Origin: Dehalococcoidia bacterium | Lineage (GTDB): Bacteria; Chloroflexota; Dehalococcoidia; Lucifugimonadales; Lucifugimonadaceae | Length of the DNA stretch: 64,000 bases | NCBI GenBank assembly: GCA_026421215.1 | Contig: JAPKBN010000006.1 | Location: 1 to 64,000 of the forward strand | Reading direction: 5' to 3' | In this document: in pieces, positions 42,496-51,400 of the stretch | Numbering within the stretch: position 1 is the stretch's first letter | How the letters are laid out: each line of letters starts with the position of its first letter | Notes under the pieces: generated by a model | The model's input: only the letters and a program-made list of their open reading frames with translations | Told to the model about the DNA's origin: nothing | Database searches by the model: none | Position numbers and translations under genes: made by a program

Positions 42496-43674
42496 ATGCA
42501 CATCGCCGACCGCGTCACACAACTGCCCGAATATCCGTTTGTCACGATCTCACGCACGATCGCGGCCAAACGGGCGCAGGGCATCGACGTGATCTCATTT
42601 GGGATCGGTGATCCTGACCGGGAGACGCCGGGCTTCATCCTGGACGCGCTGGATAAGGGGACACGCACCACCCCGAACCACCGCTACCCGGAATCTGAGG
42701 GTTTGCCGGAGTTTCGCAAATCGGTATCGGACTGGTACCAGCGCAGATTCGGGATTGCGCTTGACCCGGAGACGGAGGCCATCAGCCTAATCGGCGCAAA
42801 AGAAGGGATTGGCCACGCGGCGTTGGCGTTTTTGAACCCGGGCGATATGGCGATCATGCCTGACCCGGCCTACCCGGTGTACGACGTCGGGACGATCTTT
42901 GCCGGTGGTGTTAGCTACAAAGTTCCGATGCACGAAGAGGCTGGATGGCAGTTGGACCTAGACGACATCCCGGCCGAGGTTGCAGACAAAGGGAAGATCC
43001 TCTGGCTCAACTACCCGAACAACCCCACGGGTGGCATCGCATCGATTGAGTACTTCCAAAAGGTGGTTGAGTACGCCAAAGCCCACGACCTGATCGTTCT
43101 GCACGACAACTGCTACAGCGAAGTCACGTACGACGGCTACAGTGCCCCCAGCTTCCTGCAGGCCGACGGCGCCATGGACATCGGCATGGAGTTCCACTCC
43201 CTATCCAAGACCTTCAACATGACCGGATGGCGTGTTGGGGCGGCTGTTGGGAACGCCGACCTCGTCGAGGCGCTTCGCGTCATCAAGTCCAACTTGGACT
43301 CTGGAGTTCCACAGGCGGTTCAAGAAATGGCGGTCGAGGCTCTCAATAACCACGGTGACTGGGTGGTCGAGAACAATCGGGGATATCAGGACCGGCGGGA
43401 CAAAGTCGTCGATGCGTTGCGATCAATCGGATTGGCGGTTATCGCTCCGCAGGCTGGTCTGTACGTCTGGACACGAGTGCCAGAGGGCTACTCGTCAGAA
43501 CAGTTCGCCAATGCGCTGCTTGAAGAACGTGACATCGTAGTGACGCCGGGCAGCTCGTATGGCGAGGCCGGCGAGGGTTATATTCGATTATCGCTTACCC
43601 TTGCAGATGACAGAGTCGCCGAAGGGCTCTCCCGTCTGCGGGACTGGAAAATCCCGCCACCGCCCGCCAGTTAA
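42496..43674 (+). CDS. dapL: LL-diaminopimelate aminotransferase
   Basis: A 392-residue fold-type I aminotransferase of the DapL group. It begins IADRVTQLPEYPFVTI, then VISFGIGDPDRETPG, SLIGAKEGIGHAALAF, WLNYPNNPTGG, VLHDNCYSEVTYDG (Asp-Tyr of the PLP site) and SLSKTFNMTGWRVG with the PLP lysine. DapL turns tetrahydrodipicolinate directly into LL-DAP, skipping the succinyl or acetyl steps. Its product is the DapF substrate, and dapF lies 92 bp upstream. A TACAAT-type -10 (42431-42436) is seen before it. Confidence 0.92.
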   Translation: MHIADRVTQLPEYPFVTISRTIAAKRAQGIDVISFGIGDPDRETPGFILDALDKGTRTTPNHRYPESEGLPEFRKSVSDWYQRRFGIALDPETEAISLIGAKEGIGHAALAFLNPGDMAIMPDPAYPVYDVGTIFAGGVSYKVPMHEEAGWQLDLDDIPAEVADKGKILWLNYPNNPTGGIASIEYFQKVVEYAKAHDLIVLHDNCYSEVTYDGYSAPSFLQADGAMDIGMEFHSLSKTFNMTGWRVGAAVGNADLVEALRVIKSNLDSGVPQAVQEMAVEALNNHGDWVVENNRGYQDRRDKVVDALRSIGLAVIAPQAGLYVWTRVPEGYSSEQFANALLEERDIVVTPGSSYGEAGEGYIRLSLTLADDRVAEGLSRLRDWKIPPPPAS

Positions 43675-43720
43675 GATTCAAGAAGAAGAGCACCAGTAGG
43701 TTTGGAGTACCTCGAACAGC

Positions 43721-44989
43721 TTGGCCAAATCCTCAAGAATCAGGACGTCGAGGCGTCAGGAACGCGTCTTCGTTGTCAGCGCACAGGTCCGTAGACAGAA
43801 ATCGGTCTGGCCGGTCGAAGACTCGCTTGATGAGCTTGCGTCGCTTGCCGAGGCATGTGGAGCGGAAGTCGTGGGACGGATGTCCCAGATGCTCAACAAG
43901 TACTCGCCGACGTACATCGGCAAGGGCAAGATCGACGACCTACGGGTGGCGATCCAGGAAGAGGGCGCGGATACCGTCATCTTTGACGACGAACTCAAGC
44001 CATCGCAACAGCTTCGCCTTGAGGATGATCTGAAGGTCAAGGTGATCGACCGCAGCACACTCATCCTAGACGTGTTCGCCCGTCGTGCACGCTCCTCCGA
44101 AGGTAAGTTGCAGATCGAGCTGGCGCAGAGCGAATACTTGTTGCCGCGACTAGCCGGGCAATGGTCTCATCTTGAACGACTTGGTGGTGGAATCGGAACC
44201 CGGGGCCCGGGTGAGACGCAGATCGAGACCGACCGTAGGCTCGTCCGTAACAAGATATCGCGCATCAAGAAGGAACTCAAAAAGGTTCGGCTGCGTCGTG
44301 AGGGTCAGCGAAACAACCGTCGTCGATCCGATCTCGGTGTGGTGGCATTTGTGGGTTATACGAACGCCGGCAAGAGTGCCCTGTTCAACAAGCTCACGTC
44401 TTCCGAAGTGATGGAGCGCGATCAGCTTTTCTCTACGCTCGACACGACGACCCGCCAGATACATCTGCCGTCCGGAGCGCCGGCGACGATCTCAGATACG
44501 GTCGGGTTCATCTACAAGTTGCCGCCGATAGTTGTGGAGTCATTTGGAGCGACGCTTGAGGAGCTGGAAGAGGCCGATGTCCTGGTGCATGTTGTGGATT
44601 CGAATTCCGAGTACTCGGAGCGGCAAATCGAGGTCGTGGATAAGATTCTGGACGACATGGATTTATCACACGTGCCACGAATACTGGTCCTTAACAAGAT
44701 GGACCTCCTCACGGACGCAGAGCCGGATCAGCCCGCCGCCGAGTCGTACGTAAGTGTCAATGGCGATGGTGACACGGCTGCGAATAGCGGTGATTCTTCT
44801 GATGTGGGAGTCGGCCTTATCGAACGAGATCCGGCGGAATTTGGCGGAGACCTGCGAGGGGAGATTTCTTGCGTCGTGCTCGCGTCCGCAATCAAAGGCT
44901 GGGGCATCGACAGGCTCCGGTGCGCGATCGACGATGAGCTGAAGTCGGCGGCAGAGCGTGCAGAGCTGGTGGCTGAAGCGGTCGGATAG
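43721..44989 (+). CDS. hflX: ribosome-associated GTPase HflX
   Basis: A 422-residue HflX. The N-terminal nucleotide-binding domain contains YIGKGKIDDLR and VIFDDELKPSQQLRLED, then LPRLAGQWSHLERLGGGIGTRGPGETQIETDRR, the HflX hallmark. The G domain has G1 GYTNAGKSALFN, G3 DTVGFIYKLP and G4 NKMD. After NKMD there is an acidic, poorly conserved insert (residues ~340-375, rich in Asp, Ser and Gly) before the last strand. HflX splits stalled or hibernating ribosomes. The start is a TTG at 43721 with GGAG ~13 bp upstream, so it is not firm. Confidence 0.93.
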   Translation: MAKSSRIRTSRRQERVFVVSAQVRRQKSVWPVEDSLDELASLAEACGAEVVGRMSQMLNKYSPTYIGKGKIDDLRVAIQEEGADTVIFDDELKPSQQLRLEDDLKVKVIDRSTLILDVFARRARSSEGKLQIELAQSEYLLPRLAGQWSHLERLGGGIGTRGPGETQIETDRRLVRNKISRIKKELKKVRLRREGQRNNRRRSDLGVVAFVGYTNAGKSALFNKLTSSEVMERDQLFSTLDTTTRQIHLPSGAPATISDTVGFIYKLPPIVVESFGATLEELEEADVLVHVVDSNSEYSERQIEVVDKILDDMDLSHVPRILVLNKMDLLTDAEPDQPAAESYVSVNGDGDTAANSGDSSDVGVGLIERDPAEFGGDLRGEISCVVLASAIKGWGIDRLRCAIDDELKSAAERAELVAEAVG

Positions 44990-45129
44990 CGCTTGTTTGC
45001 CCGCTAGATGGAAGTGACGAAGGCAACGACTGGATGTCCGTCAGGTGAAAGCGGATAAGCGTTTATTCGCCCCAGAACGCTATTGCGTGGCCGTCCGGTC
45101 AAATGATGTTCAGAATCGGTCAAGAAACT

Positions 45130-46053
45130 TTATATCTGCGGTAAGGGAGTCCCGTGGGCATCCAGAATCCTCGCCTCTATTAAGGCCTCCCGGATCTCTG
45201 CCGTCTGCGCATCCGTCATTGGAAGGTTTGGGAGCCTGGGAACTGTGCCTTCGTATCCCAGCAGGTTCAGGCCTGTCTTCTGTACGCCGACTCCCCATGC
45301 CATGCCCAGGTAATCCATGTGGTTGATTCGATCCTGGATCTCCCTGGCCTCGGCGTATCGGTCGTCCAGGCAGGCCTGGATGATGTCACGTGCGATATGC
45401 GGCCCCCAGTTTCCGAACAAGAGGCAGGCTCCGACGGCACCGATGATGCCGCCCGGCATCAGCAACGTCCCGTTACAGGTCCAGAATTTCACGGCATCGT
45501 TTACAAACGACGACATACGGCACTCGTACCTGTAGTTTAGCGACATGATGTATGCGAACACGTTATCGAACGCCGTGATGTCCGCGAGCTCGTCCGCGGC
45601 CACGTCGACGCCCATCGCTGTTTTTGGCTGATGGATGACGATCACAGGTACCGGACTGCCCGCAGTTACCTGTTCGAAATAGTCCTGAACTGGCGCTTTG
45701 CCGCCGCCATCTCCCATGCGTGGAGGAATTCGTACCCGCACGATGTCAGCTCCGGCCTCTGCGTACAGGTTCGCCAGCCGAACGGCCTCCGTCGGCGAAA
45801 GAGTATCAATGCCTGCGATGACGAATTTCCGGCCTGCTTGTGCATCGACAACGGTCTTGATGGAAGAAACCTTTTCCGGTTCGCCCATATGGAACTCTTC
45901 GCCGCCGTAACTGCCAACAACGAATCCCGAAAGAGCGGTGCCGCAAAACTTGTCAATATTGCGGGCAAGGGCATCGAGATCCAGCGACTCATCGTCCCGG
46001 AACGGCATGTTTGTTGGGGCGACGATGATCGGGTCAGTTGTCGGAACGGACAT
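45130..46053 (-). CDS. DHDPS/NAL-family TIM-barrel protein lacking the Schiff-base lysine
   Basis: A 307-residue protein with the dihydrodipicolinate synthase/N-acetylneuraminate lyase barrel plan: an N-terminal APTNMPFRDDESLDLDALARNID, then GSYGGEEFHMGEPEK at the place of the GTTGE loop, an AGIDTLSPTEAVRLANLYAEAGAD repeat and a C-terminal GVGVQKTGLNLLGYEG. The segment that should hold the Schiff-base Lys (I-x-G-I-K-E) reads FDNVFAYIMSLNYRYE, and the YN.P tyrosine is replaced by IHQP. So it is unlikely to use normal class I aldolase chemistry. Function unknown; not DapA. It stands alone, convergent with hflX. Confidence 0.75.
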   Translation of the reverse strand: MSVPTTDPIIVAPTNMPFRDDESLDLDALARNIDKFCGTALSGFVVGSYGGEEFHMGEPEKVSSIKTVVDAQAGRKFVIAGIDTLSPTEAVRLANLYAEAGADIVRVRIPPRMGDGGGKAPVQDYFEQVTAGSPVPVIVIHQPKTAMGVDVAADELADITAFDNVFAYIMSLNYRYECRMSSFVNDAVKFWTCNGTLLMPGGIIGAVGACLLFGNWGPHIARDIIQACLDDRYAEAREIQDRINHMDYLGMAWGVGVQKTGLNLLGYEGTVPRLPNLPMTDAQTAEIREALIEARILDAHGTPLPQI

Positions 46054-46247
46054 ATGTAATCCCTGGCGATTAATCGGTCAGATGGAGTTCGAGTGCCTGA
46101 CTCTCGCGGAGTCCGCTGGACGGGAAATCGGAGGTGTGACGAGATTGTATGCCTGGGTTGAGGGCTCGTCACTGATGTTAAAAAGGGAGGTGTAAGAGGC
46201 AGGGTAGGTGTCTGATTACGATAGAAACAACGTCGCACTATAGTAGT

Positions 46248-46265
46248 TATGTCAATTACGACATA
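46248..46265. promoter_or_regulatory. short palindrome, possible operator
   Basis: TATGTC, AATTAC, GACATA forms perfect 6-bp inverted arms in an AT-rich piece between two divergent genes. It could be a regulator binding site; no family can be assigned. Confidence 0.3.
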
Positions 46266-46492
46266 TTACTTCCGATAAGTATCTAATCCTCATCCGATCA
46301 CGTTGCAATCCCAACGGCACAATCTAAGGATCTACTGAAACACTCCTTCCCCCCCAATGATCCTGCCCGCCTGAACCCGGATGCGCCGCGGTTTCGTATC
46401 GTCATGTGTAAACATCGCATCCAACGGGCGTGCACTGAGCGCTATCACTTACCTCGCCACAGCGTCATCGTGCTACGCTCGAATGAATCGTC

Positions 46493-46519
46493 GCCGACCG
46501 AATGGTCGTCGGCCTTTTT
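46493..46519 (+). terminator. terminator-like hairpin ahead of the S41 protease gene
   Basis: GCCGACC-GAAT-GGTC with outer GGC gives a GC-rich imperfect stem (a three-base bulge on the 3' arm), followed by CTTTTT at 46514-46519. It points along the plus strand, ~60 bp before the protease gene, while the nearest plus-strand gene upstream (hflX) ended 1.5 kb earlier. It may end a short untranslated transcript or act as a leader attenuator. Confidence 0.5.
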
Positions 46520-46578
46520 GTTTCAGCCCGGCATCGCGATTAAGTCAGCGTATTTAACTGACTGGGCCAAAGGTCAAA

Positions 46579-47871
46579 TTGCACTTCATGTTGAAGAGTC
46601 TCAAGCGCTGGAGTCCACTCATTATCGGCGCGTTTATGTTGCTCACCGTGGCGTGTGGCGGTGGTGAAGATGAGGCCGTTACGCCATTTTTTGAAGAAGA
46701 CCTGCCGGGACGAGACCGACTGATAGCAACGGCAAGTCCATTGCCGGTACTCGATAGCCCGGGAGACATTCCAGAAGGGCTGGAGCCCGTCTGGGAGACG
46801 TTCGCGATGCTCGCTCGTGAATACGTTGAGCGGGAGAGCATCGACCCGGAAATTCTGGCACGTGGCGCTATTCGGGGCTTGCTTGATGCGCTGGACGATC
46901 CATACACCTCTTATGTGACGCCAGCGGGATTCGAGCGGCAAATGGAGTCGTTCCAGGGCGATTTTGAGGGTATAGGAGCTCAGATAGACAACACACCGGA
47001 CGGCCAGCGAATCATTGTGGTCGCCCCGATTCCGGACACCCCGGCGGAACGCGCTGGAATCAAGTCCGGAGACATCATCATCGCCGTCGATGGCGATGAT
47101 ACTGAGGGTTGGAGCGTGATCGACGCTGTGAACAAAATTCGCGGCGAAGGGGGCACGCCGGTCGTGCTCACGATACAACGGCTTGGAGAGCTCGATCCCA
47201 TAGAAGTGACGATCATCCGAGGCACGATTCCAACGGCGAGCGTATTCAGACGTGACCTGCACGATGGCGATGGCAACCCGGAGGACCCGCCTTACTCGAT
47301 TATCAGGATCACACAGTTCACCGAGCGAACGCCTGAGGAGTTGCGAGCAGTCATCGAGGACATCAAGGACGTGGGTTCTGAGGGGATCATCTTGGATGTT
47401 CGCTCCAACCCGGGCGGACTGCTGGAATCGACCGTAGACGTTGCTGCCGAGTTCTTGGACGGCGGAATGGTGACGTACGAGATCAACGGGCGCGGGGTTC
47501 GCAGGGACTGGCCAGCAGATCCGGGCGGTTCGGCTCTGGACATTCCACTTGTGGTACTCGTGGACGCGTTCAGTGCAAGCGGCAGTGAGGTGCTTGCAGC
47601 GGCGCTACAGGATCGTGGACGGGCCGCCATCATCGGAACCCAGACCTTTGGCAAGGGCTCAGTGAACATCCTTCGGGACCTTGAAAAGGATGACGGAGGG
47701 GTCTACCTGACGATTGGACGGTGGTACACGCCAAACGGTGGCCTGATCGAAGGCGAGGGCGTGATCCCGGACGTGACGGTCGAGTTGCCGTTCGATGCCG
47801 AAGTGGACCTGCAACTTGAGGCTGCTATCGAGCAGCTCAACTTTCAGTTGTCGATTGTGCAGGTGGGATAG
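46579..47871 (+). CDS. S41 family C-terminal processing peptidase, lipoprotein
   Basis: About 430 residues. The N-terminus (LKSLKRWSPLIIGAFMLLTVACGGG) is a lipoprotein signal with a lipobox ending in Cys, so it should be anchored on the outer face of the membrane. A helical region follows, then a PDZ domain (residues ~115-200, with GIKSGDIIIAVDGDD) and the S41 core: RITQFTERTPEELR, ILDVRSNPGGLLESTVDVA, VDAFSASGSEVLAAAL (catalytic Ser) and GTQTFGKGSVN (catalytic Lys). Such proteases trim or degrade envelope proteins. Start: TTG at 46579 has AAAGG at 5 bp; ATG at 46588 is the alternative. smpB begins 2 bp after the stop. Confidence 0.9.
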   Translation: MHFMLKSLKRWSPLIIGAFMLLTVACGGGEDEAVTPFFEEDLPGRDRLIATASPLPVLDSPGDIPEGLEPVWETFAMLAREYVERESIDPEILARGAIRGLLDALDDPYTSYVTPAGFERQMESFQGDFEGIGAQIDNTPDGQRIIVVAPIPDTPAERAGIKSGDIIIAVDGDDTEGWSVIDAVNKIRGEGGTPVVLTIQRLGELDPIEVTIIRGTIPTASVFRRDLHDGDGNPEDPPYSIIRITQFTERTPEELRAVIEDIKDVGSEGIILDVRSNPGGLLESTVDVAAEFLDGGMVTYEINGRGVRRDWPADPGGSALDIPLVVLVDAFSASGSEVLAAALQDRGRAAIIGTQTFGKGSVNILRDLEKDDGGVYLTIGRWYTPNGGLIEGEGVIPDVTVELPFDAEVDLQLEAAIEQLNFQLSIVQVG

Positions 47872-47873
47872 AT

Positions 47874-48383
47874 ATGCCCAGGCGAGTGGTTGGCCGGGAG
47901 CGAACGGCGGTGACGGATGTCGGTACGCGATACAAGACGATAGCGCAGAACCGTCGCGCCCGATTCAATTACGACATCGGGGAGCAGTTTGAGGCCGGGA
48001 TTGTTCTCAGTGGGACGGAGATTAAATCTGTGCGTGAAGGGCGGGTCAACATCGCCGAGGCGTACGCCCGCGTTCGTGCCGGTGAACTGTGGCTCATGAA
48101 TGCCCATATCGCAGAGTTCAAGGGCGCGAGCCACTACTCAGAGCACGACACACTGCGACCTCGAAAGCTTTTGATCCACAAGAAGGAACTGCGACGGCTG
48201 GAACTGGAGCTCGGCCGGGAGCGCTCCACGCTAGTGCCACTTCGTTTGTATCTAAAAGATCATCACGCAAAGGTGGAGATCGCGGTCGCAAAAGGGCGCC
48301 GCCAGTACGATCGGCGCAACGCGATCAAGGAACGGGAGACCAAGCGCGACATGCAGCGGGCGACGAGGCTTCGGGATCGTTAA
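47874..48383 (+). CDS. smpB: SsrA-binding protein SmpB
   Basis: A 169-residue SmpB. The first ~20 residues (PRRVVGRERTAVTDVGTRYK) extend beyond the usual start; the core ARFNYDIGEQFEAGIVLSGTEIKSVREGRVNI, the Y-E-HD...R.RKLL.HK.E segment (HYSEHDTLRPRKLLIHKKEL) and the C-terminal basic tail with KGRRQYDRRNAIKERETKRD are typical. SmpB brings tmRNA to stalled ribosomes. Its partner RNA gene lies ~125 bp downstream on the same strand. Confidence 0.96.
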   Translation: MPRRVVGRERTAVTDVGTRYKTIAQNRRARFNYDIGEQFEAGIVLSGTEIKSVREGRVNIAEAYARVRAGELWLMNAHIAEFKGASHYSEHDTLRPRKLLIHKKELRRLELELGRERSTLVPLRLYLKDHHAKVEIAVAKGRRQYDRRNAIKERETKRDMQRATRLRDR

Positions 48384-48508
48384 TCCGGACCGCCCTGCCC
48401 TGTTTGATTCAGCGTGAAAATGGTCAGGTCTGGCCAGGTCACGGCGCAGTAGATGTGACTGACGGCTTACGTAAGGTATCCGGTTCGCGGTAGGATTAGG
48501 TGGTATCT

Positions 48509-48862
48509 GGGGACGCGTGGTTTCGACAGAGAGGCATCCGCCAGACTGCAAGCCGAGGGTGCCAACTTCCTCGATAATCCGCTGGCGCAACATTAAACGG
48601 CGAGAAACAACTCGCTATGGCCGCCTAGAAACGGCCACGTAGCCACGATTCTTCCCCCGAGGGGACCGATGGCTGCGACGCTTACTTGGGGTGCTGTCCG
48701 CCTGACGCCGATTGGTGCGGACCTAAGATCATCGGCTGGCCGCTGAAGTAGCCTGACGGAGAGCGAGATCAGCGGCGAGACAATAAATCGCCGACTAAGC
48801 TTGTAGACGTCGAAGCGAAACCCTAGCTGGACGGGGAGTTCGACTCTCCCCCGTCTCCACCA
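48509..48862 (+). ncRNA. ssrA: transfer-messenger RNA (tmRNA)
   Basis: About 354 nt. The 5' end GGGGACG pairs with CGTCTCC before the terminal ACCA (48859-48862), one G-U pair included, giving the tRNA-like acceptor stem. It starts with the conserved GGGGACGCGTGGTTTCGACAG and ends with the T-arm GGGAGTTCGACTCTCCC followed by CGTCTCCACCA. The internal reading frame runs from GCA at 48587 to TAG at 48626-48628 and encodes ATLNGEKQLAMAA, a degradation tag ending in the expected small hydrophobic residues. The G/C-rich stretch between the tag and the 3' domain should hold the pseudoknots. It is encoded next to smpB. Confidence 0.97.
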
Positions 48863-49084
48863 GACCTACATTGGCGAGCCGGTCGGCTTCATCCGCCGTA
48901 AGGAGGAGGAAGCTGATCGGCTCGTCCGCGTGATGGCAGTTTTGAGAAGTCCGGTGAACGCTGGTCGGGCTTCGGAGTCAGGATGAGACCAACGCCCCCT
49001 CGCCGTACGCTCGGGCGACCCGTCGATGTCACCTGGTCTTCAGAATCTCAACATCAGGTCACGATTAAGTCGGTGTCATCTGAG

Positions 49085-50098
49085 CTAGATGTTGAACTGC
49101 GGGTCGCCGTACCCGTCCAGCTTGTCGAAAATCTGTATTCGCCAGCGCTGGGAATCGATCACGAACAAACGTGATCGTACCGCGTCGAATTTGACCCCGG
49201 TTGGAAGTGCAAATTTCCACTCCGGCTCCAGGCTTTCGACACGACGGCGGGCTTTGTGTACGTCCGGGTTTCCGCGCACGTACAGCTTCTGCCACTTCGA
49301 CAGTTCGATGGCAGAACCGCCCAGTTCGCTTATGTAGTTGTATTCGCTGTCGAACACCTGAACGCGATTGTTCACCCAGTCACAAACGTAAATATCGCCG
49401 TTGGGATCTACCGCGACGTCCGATGGGTGGTCAAACTCGCCGGTATCAGATCCGTGACTGCCGATGGAGGCAATGAAGCCGCCGTTTGAATCAAACTTCT
49501 GGACGCGATGGTTCTTGTGATCGGCCACGTACACGTGGCCGTTGGCGTCGACCGCGATGCCCCACGGTGACCGGAACTGGCCTTCACCTGATCCCTGACT
49601 GCCCCACCCGTTTACAAACGCCCCGGCGGCAGTCAATTCCTGGACCCGATGGTTGAGCGTATCCACGATCAGCATGTTGCCGGCCGCGTTGAACACGATG
49701 CCTGAAGGCCGGTCGAACTGACCCTCGCCGGTTCCGGACTCGCCGATGTGGTTCAAAAACAGTCCGTCTCTATCGAAGACGCTTACCACGTGGCGCAGCT
49801 CGTCGGTCACGTACACGTTCGAGTTCGGACCCACGGCCACGCATGCTGGCCACGCTCCTCTAAAGAAGCCCTCGTTGACCTGGCTGAATGTGGTAGTGAT
49901 TTCCTCATCATCGGGCTCGCCGCCAATGGAAAGCCTGAGGACATCGGAAAATCCCGCAGCCTTTTTCACAATGTAGACGTCATCGCCTTCGCCAAACGCG
50001 ATGTTGACGATGCCGGTGATCTGTCTGCCGCCGACGACGTGGCTAAAATCGAATGCCCGTCCGGCTACCGATGTCGTGAGCACTTGGACCTCTTCCAT
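49085..50098 (-). CDS. NHL-repeat beta-propeller protein
   Basis: A 337-residue protein built of NHL/six-bladed propeller repeats. Repeated phrases are visible: GEGQFDRPSGIVFNAAGNMLIVDTLNHRVQEL, GEGQFRSPWGIAVDANGHVYVADHKNHRVQKF and TGEFDHPSDVAVDPNGDIYVCDWVNNRVQVF, about 45 residues apart, plus weaker ones at each end. No signal peptide is seen. Such propellers bind ligands or proteins, and no enzymatic motif stands out. It lies downstream of the DUF1800 and DUF1501 genes on the minus strand, 54 bp from the latter, and is probably co-transcribed. Confidence 0.85.
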   Translation of the reverse strand: MEEVQVLTTSVAGRAFDFSHVVGGRQITGIVNIAFGEGDDVYIVKKAAGFSDVLRLSIGGEPDDEEITTTFSQVNEGFFRGAWPACVAVGPNSNVYVTDELRHVVSVFDRDGLFLNHIGESGTGEGQFDRPSGIVFNAAGNMLIVDTLNHRVQELTAAGAFVNGWGSQGSGEGQFRSPWGIAVDANGHVYVADHKNHRVQKFDSNGGFIASIGSHGSDTGEFDHPSDVAVDPNGDIYVCDWVNNRVQVFDSEYNYISELGGSAIELSKWQKLYVRGNPDVHKARRRVESLEPEWKFALPTGVKFDAVRSRLFVIDSQRWRIQIFDKLDGYGDPQFNI

Positions 50099-50152
50099 TC
50101 TGTTGGTAACTGAAGGTGGGATGTTGGCGCTTTGTGCACCAGGCGCTCGCCG

Positions 50153-51325
50153 TTACTTCTCTATGAATCCCGGATTTTCGAAGTTCCCACCGACGATTGG
50201 CACGGGGTCCAACCCGAGCCAGTCTTCGACAAGGCTTGTGTAGACGCTGCGGAAGTCCAAATCAGGAACGAGGTCTCCCTGGTCAAGATCTTTGGCCTTT
50301 GTCGATGGGTACTGGCCGTACATGCCGCCCTTGACGCCCTTGCCGATTGCGATGCAGACGCCCCCGGCGCCGTGATCCGTGCCTGATCCGTTGTCATACA
50401 CGCGGCGTCCGAACTCTGAGAATAGAAACATCACCACATTGTCCGCGGCGTTGTGCTCTTCGAGATCGTCGAAAAAGTCACGTATAGCTTGAGAGACCTG
50501 GGACCACAACTTGTGGTGAAGACTCAGTTGGTCGGCGTGGGTGTCAAATGATCCGTGGTCGGCGTAGAAAACCCTCGAACCGAGGCCCGCGAGGTGAACC
50601 TGTGCTATGCCCTTGAGCTTTTTCCCGATGCTGGAGTCTGCGTACTCTACGGTCGATGAGTACTTCTCCGGTGCGACGTTCAGGATCTCGGCACCCTTCA
50701 GGGCGTCCAGTCCAGTTTGTCCAAGATAGTCCATCACCGGACCGGTACCGATCGCAGGAGAGTACATACGCTGGTAGCGGCCGAGGACGCGGTCGAGTTT
50801 CTCTTGCGGTGTAATATCGGTGAGAAGTCCGTAGCTATCGATGTTCTCTACGGTGGCTACAGGTACGTTCGGTGCGACGAGTGCACGGAATAATGCCGGG
50901 CCCATGCTGACGGCTGTGACAACGTTTTCCTTGTCGGGGTCAAGTTCACGTACTACCCGGCCAAGCCATCCTTCGGTTCCAAGCTTGTCGGGTTCACATG
51001 TGTGCCATATATCCATGGATCTAAAGTGGGATCTGGGCGAGTTCTCGTAACCCACGCCGTGGATGATCGCCACGTTTCCGTCTTTGTACATGTCCTGAAT
51101 CGGACCCATCGTCGGATGAAGTCCTATCTCGTCATCCAGAACGAGAACGTCTTCTTCGCCAACATTCACGATCGGCCGGTAGTCCCGATATAGAGGGTCG
51201 TTATACGGAACCACGGTGTTCATATAGTCGTTGCCGCCGCTCAACTGCAGCACGACGATTACAGGATCATCAGTTGTCCCGGTTCCGTTTGTTCCGTTCG
51301 TTCCGTTTTCCAAGAGACTCGTCAA
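50153..51325 (-). CDS. DUF1501 domain protein
   Basis: A 390-residue DUF1501 protein of the sulfatase/alkaline-phosphatase-like superfamily. Seen: VIVVLQLSGGNDYMNTVVPYNDPLYRDYRP (family start LvvI.L.GGnDgLn...P), LHPTMGPIQDMYKDGNVAIIHGVGYENSPRSHFRSMDIWHT, FDTHADQLSLH and FLFSEFGRRVYDNGSGTDHGAGG near the C-terminus. Most members carry a Tat signal; here the N-terminus is instead a short Asn-Gly-Thr run (residues 6-18) with no signal or membrane segment. Typically encoded next to DUF1800, as here. Function unknown in the family. Confidence 0.9.
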   Translation of the reverse strand: MTSLLENGTNGTNGTGTTDDPVIVVLQLSGGNDYMNTVVPYNDPLYRDYRPIVNVGEEDVLVLDDEIGLHPTMGPIQDMYKDGNVAIIHGVGYENSPRSHFRSMDIWHTCEPDKLGTEGWLGRVVRELDPDKENVVTAVSMGPALFRALVAPNVPVATVENIDSYGLLTDITPQEKLDRVLGRYQRMYSPAIGTGPVMDYLGQTGLDALKGAEILNVAPEKYSSTVEYADSSIGKKLKGIAQVHLAGLGSRVFYADHGSFDTHADQLSLHHKLWSQVSQAIRDFFDDLEEHNAADNVVMFLFSEFGRRVYDNGSGTDHGAGGVCIAIGKGVKGGMYGQYPSTKAKDLDQGDLVPDLDFRSVYTSLVEDWLGLDPVPIVGGNFENPGFIEK

Positions 51326-51400
51326 GCCTGGTGCCTCCCTGTGTCCGTTTCTGTTCGGTATGTTTAAGCCAACTGGTCGGGATATCTAAGGACTTTGCCG

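Larger units (their letters stand above)
46054..46578 (+). other. 525-bp divergent intergenic region
   Basis: Between the DHDPS-like gene (minus) and the S41 protease gene (plus). It holds a short palindrome (46248-46265), an AT-rich stretch and a plus-strand terminator-like hairpin (46493-46519) with no gene before it on that strand. Open frames here look non-coding. Confidence 0.5.

Noticed and set aside
45130-46053. Assignment of the DHDPS-fold gene as dapA
   Set aside because: The Schiff-base lysine and active-site tyrosine are absent, so it cannot be called DapA despite dapF and dapL nearby.
46404-46667. 87-codon ORF before the S41 protease
   Set aside because: It runs across the terminator-like hairpin into the protease gene, with no conserved features; probably chance.
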